Shown piece by piece: positions 1-8,194 of a DNA stretch of 64,000 nucleotides. Position 1 is the first letter of the stretch. The number at the start of each line of letters is the position of its first letter. The stretch is taken from positions 186,001 to 250,000 of the forward strand of contig NZ_WWCT01000006.1 of assembly GCF_009857605.1 (NCBI RefSeq). Reading direction: 5' to 3'. Position numbers and translations under genes: made by a program. The notes beneath the pieces are model-generated. The model worked only from the letters and a program-made list of their open reading frames with translations. It had not been told where the DNA came from and ran no database searches. The DNA is from Duganella levis (GTDB lineage: Bacteria; Pseudomonadota; Gammaproteobacteria; Burkholderiales; Burkholderiaceae_D).

Positions 1-1
1 C

Positions 2-1075
2 GGCAAGGCGCTGCAATGGATGTTGCGCAGCGACGCACCGCTGCTGGTGCACCTGCATCCCACCTGGCACAAGCTGTCCTGGTTTGCCGAGTTTGTGTCG
101 GCCATGCCCAACTACCACCACAACACGATTGCCCTGGCGCGTATGGCGGTGGCGGCGCGCGACCATCTGTTCCAGTGGGCAGAAGATGAACATATCGCAT
201 TTGATTTGCAGCGCCAGGGCATCCTGCACATCCACCGCGACCGCGCGGAGTTCGAACATGCGGTGGCGGTCAGCAAGCTGCTGGCGCGTGGTGGCGTGAC
301 GCGCCGCGCCGTCACACCGGACGAGATGCGCGCCATCGAACCGGCCCTGCGCGGCGAATTTTACGGCGGCCATTTCACCGACAGCGACAGCAGCGGCGAC
401 ATCCACAAGTTCACCACCGGCCTGGCGCAGGCGGCGCAGCGCCTCGGTGCGCAGCTGCGCTATCACCAGCAGGTGGTGCATTTGGACGCCGGTGCGGACG
501 GCGTCGACGTCACCGTGCTGCAAGGCGAAGGCGCCGAGACCAGCCGCTATGACGCGGTGGTAATCTGCGCCGGCGCCGCCAGCCGCGCGCTGGCCGCGCA
601 AGTCGGCGACAGCGTCAACGTCTATCCGGTCAAGGGCTATTCGGTCACCGTGCAGCTGGACGATGCGGCCAGCCGCGCCGCCGCGCCGAACGTCAGCCTG
701 GTCGACGACACGGTCAAGCTGGTATGCAGCCGGCTGGGCGAGGATCGCCTGCGGGTGGCCGGCAGCGCCGAATTCCATGGCCATAACCGCGACATCCGCG
801 CCGACCGCATCGCGCCGCTGACCGACTGGGTGCGGCAAAACTTCCCCGAGGTCTGCACGCGCAGCATCACGCCGTGGGCCGGGCTGCGGCCGATGATGCC
901 GGATCTGATGCCGCGCGTCGGTCCCGGCAAGGCGCCGGGGGTGTTCTACAACACCGGCCACGGTCATCTGGGCTGGACTTTATCGGCCGCCACCGCCGAT
1001 CTCGTGGCCAGCGCCATCTCCTCCTCTTGGGAGGCGGTGCGGCAACGCACCGCCAGCCCCTTGAAAATGGCGTAA
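2..1075 (+). CDS. dadA: D-amino acid dehydrogenase small subunit, 5' truncated by window edge
   Basis: Oxidative deamination of D-amino acids (typically D-alanine to pyruvate) by a membrane-associated FAD enzyme feeding electrons to the respiratory chain. The frame is open from base 2, reading GKALQWMLRSDAPL, so the gene starts upstream. The N-terminal FAD-binding GxGxxG part is outside the window and roughly 80 residues are missing. The C-terminal end carries the family-typical GHGHLGWT segment that closes over FAD, followed by a short tail. The substrate-binding region (YHHNTIALARMA, HKFTTGLAQAAQRLGA) also matches DadA. No partner gene (alr or lrp) is visible in the window. The family call is firm; the exact substrate is not proven by sequence. 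Confidence 0.9.
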   Translation, partial: GKALQWMLRSDAPLLVHLHPTWHKLSWFAEFVSAMPNYHHNTIALARMAVAARDHLFQWAEDEHIAFDLQRQGILHIHRDRAEFEHAVAVSKLLARGGVTRRAVTPDEMRAIEPALRGEFYGGHFTDSDSSGDIHKFTTGLAQAAQRLGAQLRYHQQVVHLDAGADGVDVTVLQGEGAETSRYDAVVICAGAASRALAAQVGDSVNVYPVKGYSVTVQLDDAASRAAAPNVSLVDDTVKLVCSRLGEDRLRVAGSAEFHGHNRDIRADRIAPLTDWVRQNFPEVCTRSITPWAGLRPMMPDLMPRVGPGKAPGVFYNTGHGHLGWTLSAATADLVASAISSSWEAVRQRTASPLKMA

Positions 1076-1116
1076 ACTGGCGTCATCTTAGGCTCGTCTT
1101 CACTAGGAGGTATGAC

Positions 1117-2064
1117 ATGACGGCTAAATCTATTGCACGTATCACTCTGCTGGCTAGCGCCCTGGCGCTGGCAGCCCCCGTATTTGCCGCCGAGCCCACC
1201 ATCCAGGAGGTCTATGCGGCGGCCAATGCCGGCAAGTTCGCCGAAGCCCAGTCCATGATGGACCAGGTGCTGGCGGCCCATCCGAAGAGCGCCAGCGCGC
1301 ATTTTGTCGAAGCGGAGTTGCTTGCCAAGCAAGGCAAGTTTGCTGCCGCCCAGACTTCGCTGGCCAAGGCCGAGGAATTGTCACCCGGCCTGCCAAAGGT
1401 CAAGCCGGAGGCCGTGAGCAAGCTGCGCACGCTGCTGGCTGAAGGCCAGAAGACGGATTACTCGCAAAAACGCAGCAGCAACCATGCGACTACCGGCGGC
1501 AATGGCGGCAGCAACTACGGCAGCGGCGGCTACGCCAACGCACCGCAGAGCAGCGGCATCGGCTGGGGCGGCATCCTGATCATCGGCGCCGGCCTGGCGG
1601 GTTTTATCTGGCTGGCGACCCGCTTCATGGCGCGTCGCCAACAACAGGCAGCTGTTAATGACGGTTACAGCCCGGCCGGCTACAACCCTGGCGCGGCGCC
1701 AGGCTATGCTCCGGGCGGCGTGCCGCCACAACCGGGCTACGGCCAGGCCGGCTGGGGCCAGCAAGGCGGCTATCCGCAGCAGCCGGCGCAGCCTGGCATG
1801 GGTTCGCGCATCATGGGCGGCCTGGCAACAGGTGCGGCGGTGGGTGCGGGTATCGTCGCGGGTGAGGCACTGGCACGCCAGTTCACCGGCGGCCACGAGG
1901 CCAACGCCAGCAATGTAGACCAGTCGCGCAACGACATCGTCTATGACGACCCAGCGGCGCGCGACGATCTGCTGCGCCGCGACGACATGGGCGGCAACGA
2001 CTTCGGCGTCAGCGGCGGCTGGGATGACGGCGGCAGCGGTGGTGGTGGTGGCGACTGGGATTAA
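1117..2064 (+). CDS. Secreted or membrane TPR-repeat protein with glycine/proline-rich tail
   Basis: The start is set by a strong AGGAGG site at 1105-1110 and a signal peptide (MTAKSIARI... ending PVFA-AEP). The 315-residue product has helical TPR-like repeats at about residues 25-105 (NAGKFAEAQSMMDQVLAAHPKSA). A Ser/Gly/Asn linker follows, then one membrane segment near residues 148-170 (GGILIIGAGLAGFIWLATR), a Pro/Gly/Tyr/Gln-rich stretch, a Gly/Ala-rich hydrophobic segment (GGLATGAAVGAGIVAGEAL), and an acidic Asp/Gly tail ending GGDWD. Probably an envelope protein exposing its low-complexity tail; no enzymatic motif is seen. It stands alone behind dadA, with a 41-base gap, and could be co-transcribed with it. 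Function unknown. Confidence 0.8.
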   Translation: MTAKSIARITLLASALALAAPVFAAEPTIQEVYAAANAGKFAEAQSMMDQVLAAHPKSASAHFVEAELLAKQGKFAAAQTSLAKAEELSPGLPKVKPEAVSKLRTLLAEGQKTDYSQKRSSNHATTGGNGGSNYGSGGYANAPQSSGIGWGGILIIGAGLAGFIWLATRFMARRQQQAAVNDGYSPAGYNPGAAPGYAPGGVPPQPGYGQAGWGQQGGYPQQPAQPGMGSRIMGGLATGAAVGAGIVAGEALARQFTGGHEANASNVDQSRNDIVYDDPAARDDLLRRDDMGGNDFGVSGGWDDGGSGGGGGDWD

Positions 2065-2084
2065 CCCTCCCCACCCTCTCTCCT

Positions 2085-3068
2085 TCACGGGGCGTGGCGT
2101 TCGCCCGCCCCGGCGGCCTCCATCGCGAGGTCCCAATACGGCGGACTGCCGAAATATTCCTTCAAATGACGTATCAGCAGCTGCGCCTTGGCCTGGTTTG
2201 AGCGGCCCGGCATGTGCACCGCATGGATGGCCGGATCGGCCGGATCGCGGCGCGGTGCAATCTCGCTGCGTTCGACCGGCGGCATCGGGAACACCGGCAC
2301 CAGCTGGCCGGCCACGATGGCGTCGCTCACCAGCCAGTTGGCCAGGTGCGCAATGCCGGCGCCGCTGATGGCCGCATGCAGCAATGAGTCGGTATCGTCG
2401 CAGCGCAGCTTGCCCCGCACCGGCAACGGCTGATTGCCATTGACGCCCTCAAAGCGCCACCAGCCGCGTGGCGCCACCCTGCCATTCACAGTCAGGCATT
2501 GATGATCGAGCAGATCTTCCGGCTTCTGCGGCCAGCCATGGCGCGCCAGATAGGCCGGGCTGGCGCTGACCACGCGGTTCATGCCGGCCAGCCAGGTGGC
2601 CACCAGGTCGCTGGCCGGCAGCACGCCGGCGCGCACCGCCACATCCACTCGCCGCGCCGACAAGTCCACCACATCGTCGCTCACATGCAGGTCGACCTCG
2701 ATCAGCGGGTGGCGCTGCAGGAAGGCGGCAATCGCCGGCGCCACGTGCAAGCGGCCGAACGCGGCCGGCGCCGTCACGGTCAGCAGGCCGCGCGGTTCGC
2801 TGTCCAGTTCCTGCACGGCGTTCTTGCCATCCGCCAGTTCAGCCAGTATATTGCGGGCGCGCGGCAAAAAGCGTTCGCCGGCGTCGGTCACAATCACCTG
2901 GCGCGAACTGCGCAACAGCAACCGCGCGCCCAGCTCCGCTTCCAGCGCATCTATCTTTCGGGAAACAGACGATACCGCCATCTCAAGGTGCACCGCCGCC
3001 TTGGACAAGCTACGCAGTTCCACCACCGTCACAAAGCATTTCAGGCCAGTTATCACAGTTCTCTCCAT
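2085..3068 (-). CDS. LysR-family transcriptional regulator
   Basis: 327 residues, normal for LysR. The N-terminal winged helix-turn-helix (about residues 5-64, FVTVVELRSLSKAAVHLEMA then SVSRKIDALEAELGARLLLR) is followed by a co-inducer-binding domain with the typical GLLTVTAPAAFGRLHVAPAIAAF start. The closest type is the DNA-binding regulator group controlling a divergent oxidoreductase or hydrolase. The ATG at 3068 (MERTVITGLK) fits the family start better than the in-frame ATG at 3095. The gene is divergent from the metallo-hydrolase at 3179 and its probable operator lies between them, so it likely controls that gene and itself. The inducer is unknown. Confidence 0.9.
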   Translation of the reverse strand: MERTVITGLKCFVTVVELRSLSKAAVHLEMAVSSVSRKIDALEAELGARLLLRSSRQVIVTDAGERFLPRARNILAELADGKNAVQELDSEPRGLLTVTAPAAFGRLHVAPAIAAFLQRHPLIEVDLHVSDDVVDLSARRVDVAVRAGVLPASDLVATWLAGMNRVVSASPAYLARHGWPQKPEDLLDHQCLTVNGRVAPRGWWRFEGVNGNQPLPVRGKLRCDDTDSLLHAAISGAGIAHLANWLVSDAIVAGQLVPVFPMPPVERSEIAPRRDPADPAIHAVHMPGRSNQAKAQLLIRHLKEYFGSPPYWDLAMEAAGAGERHAP

Positions 3069-3091
3069 AGCCATACATCTTTGTCGAATCT

Positions 3092-3138
3092 GCAAAGACT
3101 CTTTGCTTTATTCCGTATTGTGCCATTTTTTGCAAAGA
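3092..3138. promoter_or_regulatory. Candidate LysR operator in divergent intergenic region
   Basis: A 15-base palindrome GCAAAGACTCTTTGC (3092-3106; 7-base arms, one central base) lies between the divergent LysR and metallo-hydrolase genes. The same half-site GCAAAGA recurs at 3132-3138, 40 bases away (about four helical turns), and a 6/7 copy TCTTTGT lies at 3078-3084. The arrangement suits tetrameric LysR binding at two sites. Direct observation of the repeats; regulator assignment is inferred from position. Confidence 0.55.
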
Positions 3139-3178
3139 TGCATACTTCGTTCATCACTGAATTGTTAAGGACGCCAAT

Positions 3179-4120
3179 ATGAAGTTCACACCACTGTTCG
3201 CTGCGCTGGCCTTTGCTTCCGCTGCCCCTGCCTTTGCCGCCGCGCCGCTGGCCGGCACCAACGCTCCCGGCTTCTACCGCGTCATGCTGGGTGATTTCGA
3301 AGTTACCGCTATCAGCGACGGCACCGTCGACCTGCCGTTCGACAAATTGCTGCACGAGCCGGCCGACGTCACCAAGAAAGCCCTGGCCCGCAATTACCAG
3401 TCGGTGCCGACCGAAGCTTCGGTCAACGCCTTCCTGGTTAACACCGGCGGCAAGCTGATCCTGGTGGACAGCGGCGCCGGCAGCCTGTTCGGCCCAACGC
3501 TGGGCAAGCTTCTGGCCAACATCAAGGCCTCCGGCTACCAGCCTGAGCAGATCGATGAAATCTACCTGACCCACCTGCACCCGGATCACGTCGGCGGCCT
3601 GGCGGCCGACGGCAAGCTGGTGTTCCCCAACGCCATCGTCCGCGCCGACAAGCACGACACCGACTTCTGGCTGAGCCAGGCCAACCTGGACAAGGCCCCG
3701 GCCGACAGCAAAGGCTTCTTCCAGGGCGCGATGGCCTCGCTGACCCCGTATGCGACTGCCCAGCACCTGAAACCGTTCAGCGGCGACACCGAGCTGGCGC
3801 CGGGCGTGCGCGCCACCTCGGCCTACGGCCACACGCCGGGCCACACCATTTACACCTTCGAAAGCAAAGGCAAAAAAATGGTGCTGGTGGGTGACCTGAT
3901 CCACGTGGCAGCGGTACAATTGGACCACCCGGAAGTGACGATCGGCTTTGACAGCGACGCCAAGTCGGCCCTGGCTTCGCGCACCAAGGTGTTCCAGGCG
4001 GTCGCCAAGGAAGGCGCGCTGGTTGGCGCCGGTCACCTGTCGTTCCCCGGCCTGGGCCACCTGCGGGTGGACGGCAAGGGCTACGACTGGCTGCCGGTTG
4101 CCTACTCCCAGTTGCGCTAG
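3179..4120 (+). CDS. Periplasmic MBL-fold metallo-hydrolase
   Basis: 313 residues with a cleavable signal peptide (ending AFAAAPLAG). The metallo-beta-lactamase zinc motif HLHPDH is at residues 132-137, with downstream ligands in GHTPGHT and the GDLIH segment. Sequence style resembles the secreted MBL hydrolases often labelled lactonase-like or AHL-lactonase-like, but no motif fixes the substrate. It could act on a lactone, thioester or other ester in the periplasm. Divergently transcribed from the LysR gene, which probably regulates it; the NarL regulator at 4170 follows after 49 bases. Confidence 0.88.
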   Translation: MKFTPLFAALAFASAAPAFAAAPLAGTNAPGFYRVMLGDFEVTAISDGTVDLPFDKLLHEPADVTKKALARNYQSVPTEASVNAFLVNTGGKLILVDSGAGSLFGPTLGKLLANIKASGYQPEQIDEIYLTHLHPDHVGGLAADGKLVFPNAIVRADKHDTDFWLSQANLDKAPADSKGFFQGAMASLTPYATAQHLKPFSGDTELAPGVRATSAYGHTPGHTIYTFESKGKKMVLVGDLIHVAAVQLDHPEVTIGFDSDAKSALASRTKVFQAVAKEGALVGAGHLSFPGLGHLRVDGKGYDWLPVAYSQLR

Positions 4121-4169
4121 TAAGCACCCCGTCAGCAATCCGTCAGCAACTTCAGGAATACTGATCATC

Positions 4170-4808
4170 ATGGACACGCGTACCTCATTTAATTCCATCT
4201 CTGTGCTCGTCGTCGACGACCATCCCCTGCTGCGTGCCGGCCTGGGCGAGGCCATCTCCAGCCAGCCGGATATGCGAGTAGTGGGGGAAGCCTGCAACGG
4301 CCGCGAAGCCGTGGACGCCTACACCCAGCTGCGGCCCGATGTCACCATCATGGACATCGCCATGCCGGAGCTGGATGGCGTGCAGGCCCTGCATGAGATC
4401 CGGCGCGAGCATAACAATGCCCGCGTCGTCATGCTGACCACCTACAAGGGCGACGCGCAGATTTTGCGCGCCGTGCAAGGCGGCGCCGCCGGCTTCCTGT
4501 TGAAGAGCACACTGCGCAAGGATTTGCTGGACACGGTGCGCGGCGTCCACATGGGACAGCGCCGCATTCCGCCGGAGATCGCGATGGAACTGGCCCAGCA
4601 CATGGGCCAGGGTCCGTTGAGCTCGCGCGAGATGGAAGTGTTGAATCTGGCGGCGAGTGGGCATTCCAACCGCCGCATCGCCGAGCGCCTGACGATTTCC
4701 GAGGAAACCGTCAAGGCTCACATGAAGAACGTGCTGGCCAAGCTGGCCGCCAACGATCGCACCCACGCGGTAACGATCGCCCTCAAGCGCGGCATTATTT
4801 CAATTTAG
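4170..4808 (+). CDS. NarL/FixJ-family response regulator
   Basis: 212 residues. The receiver domain is canonical: acidic pair D16-D17, phospho-acceptor D62 (TIMDIAMPELDG), Lys112 (GFLLKS). The C-terminal LuxR helix-turn-helix reads LSSREMEVLNLAASGHSNRRIAERL then ISEETVKAHMKNVLAKL. The ATG at 4170 gives a normal N-terminus. No sensor kinase is adjacent. It is a close paralogue of the regulator at 11209-11856 (shared LLKS.LRK.LL, ISEETVK.HMK, NDRTHAVT/SDRTHAVT blocks), so it may be served by the kinase at 8195 or by an unlinked one. Its end overlaps the convergent DUF1275 gene by four bases. Confidence 0.92.
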   Translation: MDTRTSFNSISVLVVDDHPLLRAGLGEAISSQPDMRVVGEACNGREAVDAYTQLRPDVTIMDIAMPELDGVQALHEIRREHNNARVVMLTTYKGDAQILRAVQGGAAGFLLKSTLRKDLLDTVRGVHMGQRRIPPEIAMELAQHMGQGPLSSREMEVLNLAASGHSNRRIAERLTISEETVKAHMKNVLAKLAANDRTHAVTIALKRGIISI

Positions 4809-5461
4809 TCCTTGGCCGTCGCGGCCAGGGCTACCAGGATGGCGCACGGCAGCAGCAGGCCGTGGAAGCCAAACTGCACGAACGCCACGCCGCCGCTCAT
4901 GCAGCCGGCGGCAAACGCCAACACCGGCCAGGTCAGCTTGCGGCAACGGCCGATGGCTTCCGGGTCGCCCCGCATGGAATCCACCAGCTCGATCACCAGC
5001 CCGGTCACATTACCCGTCATGACGGTGGTGGCCGAGGTTTTGCTCAACAACAGCTTGCCGTAGGCATTCTGGATCGCCATCGCGCCGGCGCACAGGGAGC
5101 CGGTCAATAACGTCAATGGCGCCGAGGCCTCTACCACCGGCGCCGCCTGCCATGCGCAGATCACGGTCGCCAGCATCATGAACAGCTGGAACAGGAAACT
5201 GTTGCGCAGCGTCTTGCTGCCGTTGCGATCCCAATGCACAATCGCCAGCCGCGCCATCGCGACAAACAGGATAAACACCGGGAACACCAGCAGCTTGATG
5301 CCGACGGCTTCAAAAGGCTCGATCAAGGCCCGGCCGATCAGCACAAAGTTGCCTGTCACGTGGGCCGTGAACAGGCCAAACAGGCCGACAAAGCCCAGCG
5401 TATCGACGTAGCCGGCCAAAAATCCGAGCGCTACGCCTTGTTTAGTATCACCGCGTTCCAT
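4805..5461 (-). CDS. DUF1275 (YoaK-type) membrane protein
   Basis: 218 residues, about six membrane helices, with the family-typical start (GVALGFLAGYVDTLGFVGLFGLFTAHVTGN) and the later NAYGKLL / TTVMTGNVTGL repeat of the GN motif. YoaK/DUF1275 proteins are inner-membrane proteins of unknown transport function. It is last in the minus-strand group XapX, amidohydrolase, DoxX, DUF1275: its start overlaps the DoxX gene end by 14 bases, so the two are probably translationally coupled. Confidence 0.88.
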   Translation of the reverse strand: MERGDTKQGVALGFLAGYVDTLGFVGLFGLFTAHVTGNFVLIGRALIEPFEAVGIKLLVFPVFILFVAMARLAIVHWDRNGSKTLRNSFLFQLFMMLATVICAWQAAPVVEASAPLTLLTGSLCAGAMAIQNAYGKLLLSKTSATTVMTGNVTGLVIELVDSMRGDPEAIGRCRKLTWPVLAFAAGCMSGGVAFVQFGFHGLLLPCAILVALAATAKD

Positions 5462-5840
5462 TACTACCTTTCTTGAAATCGAGCCAGGCCACCAGCAGGA
5501 AAGCGCCGGTCAAACCCACATGCTCGAAAAAACTATTCGCCGCCATGAAGCGCTCCTGGCCACCCATCTCCCAGAAGCGATTGGCGACGAAGCTTGCCAT
5601 CAGCGTGAACACGCCGAGGAAACCTGCGCCCAGCCAGCGATACACGCCGGCGATGATGGCCACCGAGGCGCCCAGCTCCAGCGCGATCACCAGCGCCGCC
5701 AGCGGCGCCGCCGGCGACAGGCCGAAATGCTGCATCTCGCCGATGGCCGAATTAAAATCCATCAGCTTGTTGATGCCGCCCTGCAGATAGGCGGCACACA
5801 ACAGCAGCAGAAAGAATCGCTCAATCCACTGCGAGCGCAT
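5448..5840 (-). CDS. DoxX-family membrane protein
   Basis: 130 residues with four predicted membrane helices; the DoxX pattern is visible as LLLLCAAYLQGGINKLMDF, then GASVAIIAGVYRWLGAGFL and a C-terminal VGLTGAFLLVAWLDF. DoxX proteins are small inner-membrane proteins linked to quinone or thiol redox chemistry in some bacteria; the role here is unknown. The start is the ATG at 5840, which forms a TGATG overlap with the amidohydrolase stop and so implies translational coupling; a longer upstream reading would run inside the amidohydrolase gene. Confidence 0.82.
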   Translation of the reverse strand: MRSQWIERFFLLLLCAAYLQGGINKLMDFNSAIGEMQHFGLSPAAPLAALVIALELGASVAIIAGVYRWLGAGFLGVFTLMASFVANRFWEMGGQERFMAANSFFEHVGLTGAFLLVAWLDFKKGSNGTR

Positions 5841-7768
5841 CAGACTGCCCAGCAGGCGCAACCCAGCGCGCCCCAGAAGCTCTTCAGGTCCGATACCGGC
5901 GCCTTGCTGCCCCATGAGTTGGCGTGCTGGTGGCCGTGCACATTGCAGTTGTTGGCGCAACCGCAGGCAGCGGCCTGCTGCTCGCGCTCACGCTTCTGCT
6001 GCAACTGGCGCTGTTCCAGTTCCTTCAGCGCGGCGCGGCTGGTGCCCTGCTTCTCGCCCCAGCCGGCGTAGCCGCCGAAACGGCGCACCGGCGACCAGTC
6101 CGGCATGGCCGGCGGCGGCGGCAGGTCGTGGCTGGCGAAGGTGCCGGCCGCGTAGACGATGTTACCGCCGACGATGGTCAGCTCCGAGCTCAGATCCCAG
6201 ATTTCGCTTTCGGCGCAGGCGTAGAAGTCCTTGTCCGGCACGATCATGTCGGCCAGCTGGCCCACTTCGATGCGGCCCTTCTTGCCTTCTTCGTTGGAGA
6301 ACCAGGTGGTGTTCTCGGTCCACATGCGCAGCGCCGCTTCACGGTCGAGGCAATTGGCGCGCGGGTACAGCTGCGCGCCGCTGACGGTTTTACCGGTGAT
6401 CATCCAGGCCAGCGAAACCCATGGATTGTACGAGGCCACGCGGGTGGCGTCGGTGCCGGCCGAAGTTTTCACGCCGGCGTCGATGATCTTCTTGATCGGC
6501 GGCGTGGCTTCGGCGGCGCCGTGGCCATAACGCTCGATGAAGTATTCGCCCTGGTAGGCCATGCGGTGCTGCACGGCGATGCCGCCGCCCAGCGCAGCGA
6601 TGCGGTCGATCGACTGGTCCGAAATGGTTTCGGCGTGGTCGAAGAACCAGTTCAGGCCTTCCAGCGGAATGTCCTGGTTGACGCGCTCGAACACGTCCAG
6701 CGCGCGGCTGATGGTTTCGTCGTAAGTGGCGTGCATGCGCCATGGCCAGCGGTTCTGCGCCAGCACGCGCACCACGCCTTCCAGGTCGTCTTCCATCGAC
6801 TCCGGCATGTCCGGGCGTGGCTGGCGGAAGTCCTCGAAGTCAGCCGCCGAGAAGGTCAGCATTTCGCCGGCGCCGTTGTGGCGGAAGTAGTCGTCGCCCT
6901 GCTGGTACTTGACGCTCTGCGTCCAGTTCAGGAAGTCTTCCTTCTCCTGCTTGGGCTTCTGCGTGAACAGGTTGTAGGCCATGCGCACCGTCAGCTGCTT
7001 GGCGTCCGACAGCTGCTGCACCACCTGGTAGTCTTCCGGATAGTTCTGGAAACCGCCGCCGGCGTCGATCACGCCAGTCACGCCCAGGCGATTCAGTTCG
7101 CGCATGAAGTGGCGGGTCGAGTTGACCTGGTATTCCAGCGGCAGCTTTGGCCCCTTGGCCAGCGTGGCGTACAGGATCGAGGCGTTCGGCTTGGCCAGCA
7201 GCAGGCCATTGGGATTGCCGTTGGCGTCGCGCAGGATCTGGCCGCCCTGCGGTTCCGGCGTGTCCTTGGTGTAGCCGACGGCGCGCAGCGCGGCGCCGTT
7301 CAGCAGCGCGCGGTCGTACAGGTGCAGGATGAACACCGGCGTATCCGGCGCCACCGCATTCAGTTCCTCGATGGTCGGCAGGCGCTTCTCGGCGAACTGG
7401 TGTTCGGTGAAGCCGCCCACCACGCGCACCCACTGCGGCGCCGGCGTGATCGCCACTTGCGCCTTCAGCATGGCCATGGCGTCGGCCAGCGAACGCACGC
7501 CGTCCCAGCGCAGCTCCAGGTTGAAATTCAGGCCGCCACGGATGATGTGACAGTGGTTGTCGATCAGGCCTGGCAGCACGCGCTTGCCGTGCAGGTCGAT
7601 GATCTTGGTATTCGGTCCGGCCAGGGCCATCACCTCGTTGGCGCGGCCGACGGCGGTGAACTTGCCATCCTTGATGGCGACGGCTTCGGCGTGCGGGTTG
7701 CTGCGGTCCAGCGTGGTGAACAGGCCGCGGTGCAGGATCAGGTCAGGGGTGGTATGCGTTTGCGTCAT
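5840..7768 (-). CDS. YtcJ-like amidohydrolase with Cys/His-rich C-terminal tail
   Basis: 642 residues. An amidohydrolase-3 (YtcJ-type) metal hydrolase: N-terminal beta-sandwich strand (DLILHRGLFTTLDRSNPHAEAVAIKDGKF), metal site DNHCHIIRGG at about residues 69-78, and later metal-site His in RMHATYDE and FDHAE and an Asp in SAGTDATR. Substrate unknown; relatives include N-acyl and imidazolone-type hydrolases. No signal peptide is seen. The last about 45 residues lie beyond the usual family end and contain CGCANNCNVHGHQH followed by GCAC, a possible metal-binding tail. Coupled on both sides (TAATG with XapX, TGATG with DoxX). Confidence 0.88.
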   Translation of the reverse strand: MTQTHTTPDLILHRGLFTTLDRSNPHAEAVAIKDGKFTAVGRANEVMALAGPNTKIIDLHGKRVLPGLIDNHCHIIRGGLNFNLELRWDGVRSLADAMAMLKAQVAITPAPQWVRVVGGFTEHQFAEKRLPTIEELNAVAPDTPVFILHLYDRALLNGAALRAVGYTKDTPEPQGGQILRDANGNPNGLLLAKPNASILYATLAKGPKLPLEYQVNSTRHFMRELNRLGVTGVIDAGGGFQNYPEDYQVVQQLSDAKQLTVRMAYNLFTQKPKQEKEDFLNWTQSVKYQQGDDYFRHNGAGEMLTFSAADFEDFRQPRPDMPESMEDDLEGVVRVLAQNRWPWRMHATYDETISRALDVFERVNQDIPLEGLNWFFDHAETISDQSIDRIAALGGGIAVQHRMAYQGEYFIERYGHGAAEATPPIKKIIDAGVKTSAGTDATRVASYNPWVSLAWMITGKTVSGAQLYPRANCLDREAALRMWTENTTWFSNEEGKKGRIEVGQLADMIVPDKDFYACAESEIWDLSSELTIVGGNIVYAAGTFASHDLPPPPAMPDWSPVRRFGGYAGWGEKQGTSRAALKELEQRQLQQKREREQQAAACGCANNCNVHGHQHANSWGSKAPVSDLKSFWGALGCACWAV

Positions 7769-8031
7769 TAGGTGCTCCGGGTTTCATCAGACTTTTGTGC
7801 GGATGGCAGTTGGCCAAAACAATGCGGCTTGACGTGGTCTTCGATCCACGATACTTTCGGCGCCTCCGGCTGCCACAATTGGCGCAGCAGCGGCGGCAGC
7901 TGTTCACCCAGCAGGATGCCAAGCAGGCCAACCAGCGCGATCACAGGCGGCGCCGGCGAGCGCACGTTAAGGAAGCCGTAAAGGAGGCCGACCAGCAGGC
8001 CGACGGCCAGCGACAAAATATACATTTTCAT
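7768..8031 (-). CDS. XapX-domain (DUF1427) small membrane protein
   Basis: 87 residues. The N-terminal part is the XapX domain: a first helix (YILSLAVGLLVGLLYGFLNV), the SPAPP turn, then VIALVGLLGILLGEQ as second helix. The polar C-terminal third (VSWIEDHVKPHCFGQLPS) is an extension beyond the usual short XapX protein. It is first in the operon and its stop overlaps the amidohydrolase start (TAATG). XapX proteins are often found beside YtcJ-type amidohydrolases, which supports a functional pair; function unknown. Confidence 0.85.
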   Translation of the reverse strand: MKMYILSLAVGLLVGLLYGFLNVRSPAPPVIALVGLLGILLGEQLPPLLRQLWQPEAPKVSWIEDHVKPHCFGQLPSAQKSDETRST

Positions 8032-8120
8032 GATTTAGCGGAGCTCCGGTAATTTAAGACGTGCGCATAGTGTAGTCATGTCTCTCTCCTATGGCATCAC
8101 CGGGATTGATTGACATTTCC

Positions 8121-8138
8121 CCCCTCTTTTGGGAGGGG
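8121..8138. other. Short hairpin upstream of sensor kinase gene
   Basis: CCCCTC (8121-8126) pairs with GAGGGG (8133-8138) across a six-base loop, 57 bases before the kinase start and in the divergent gap with the XapX gene. It has no T-run on either side, so it is not a normal intrinsic terminator. It could be an operator or 5' leader structure. Confidence 0.3.
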
Positions 8139-8194
8139 TCACCTTGCATTTGAATAGGTGCTAAAATGACCATACTCCCAATACCTTACACCCC

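Noticed and set aside
5924..7771. 615-codon open frame on the plus strand opposite the amidohydrolase
   Set aside because: Exact antisense of a well-supported gene; composition (many Arg, His, Gln, Ala, Val) is that of a GC-rich shadow frame with no domain.
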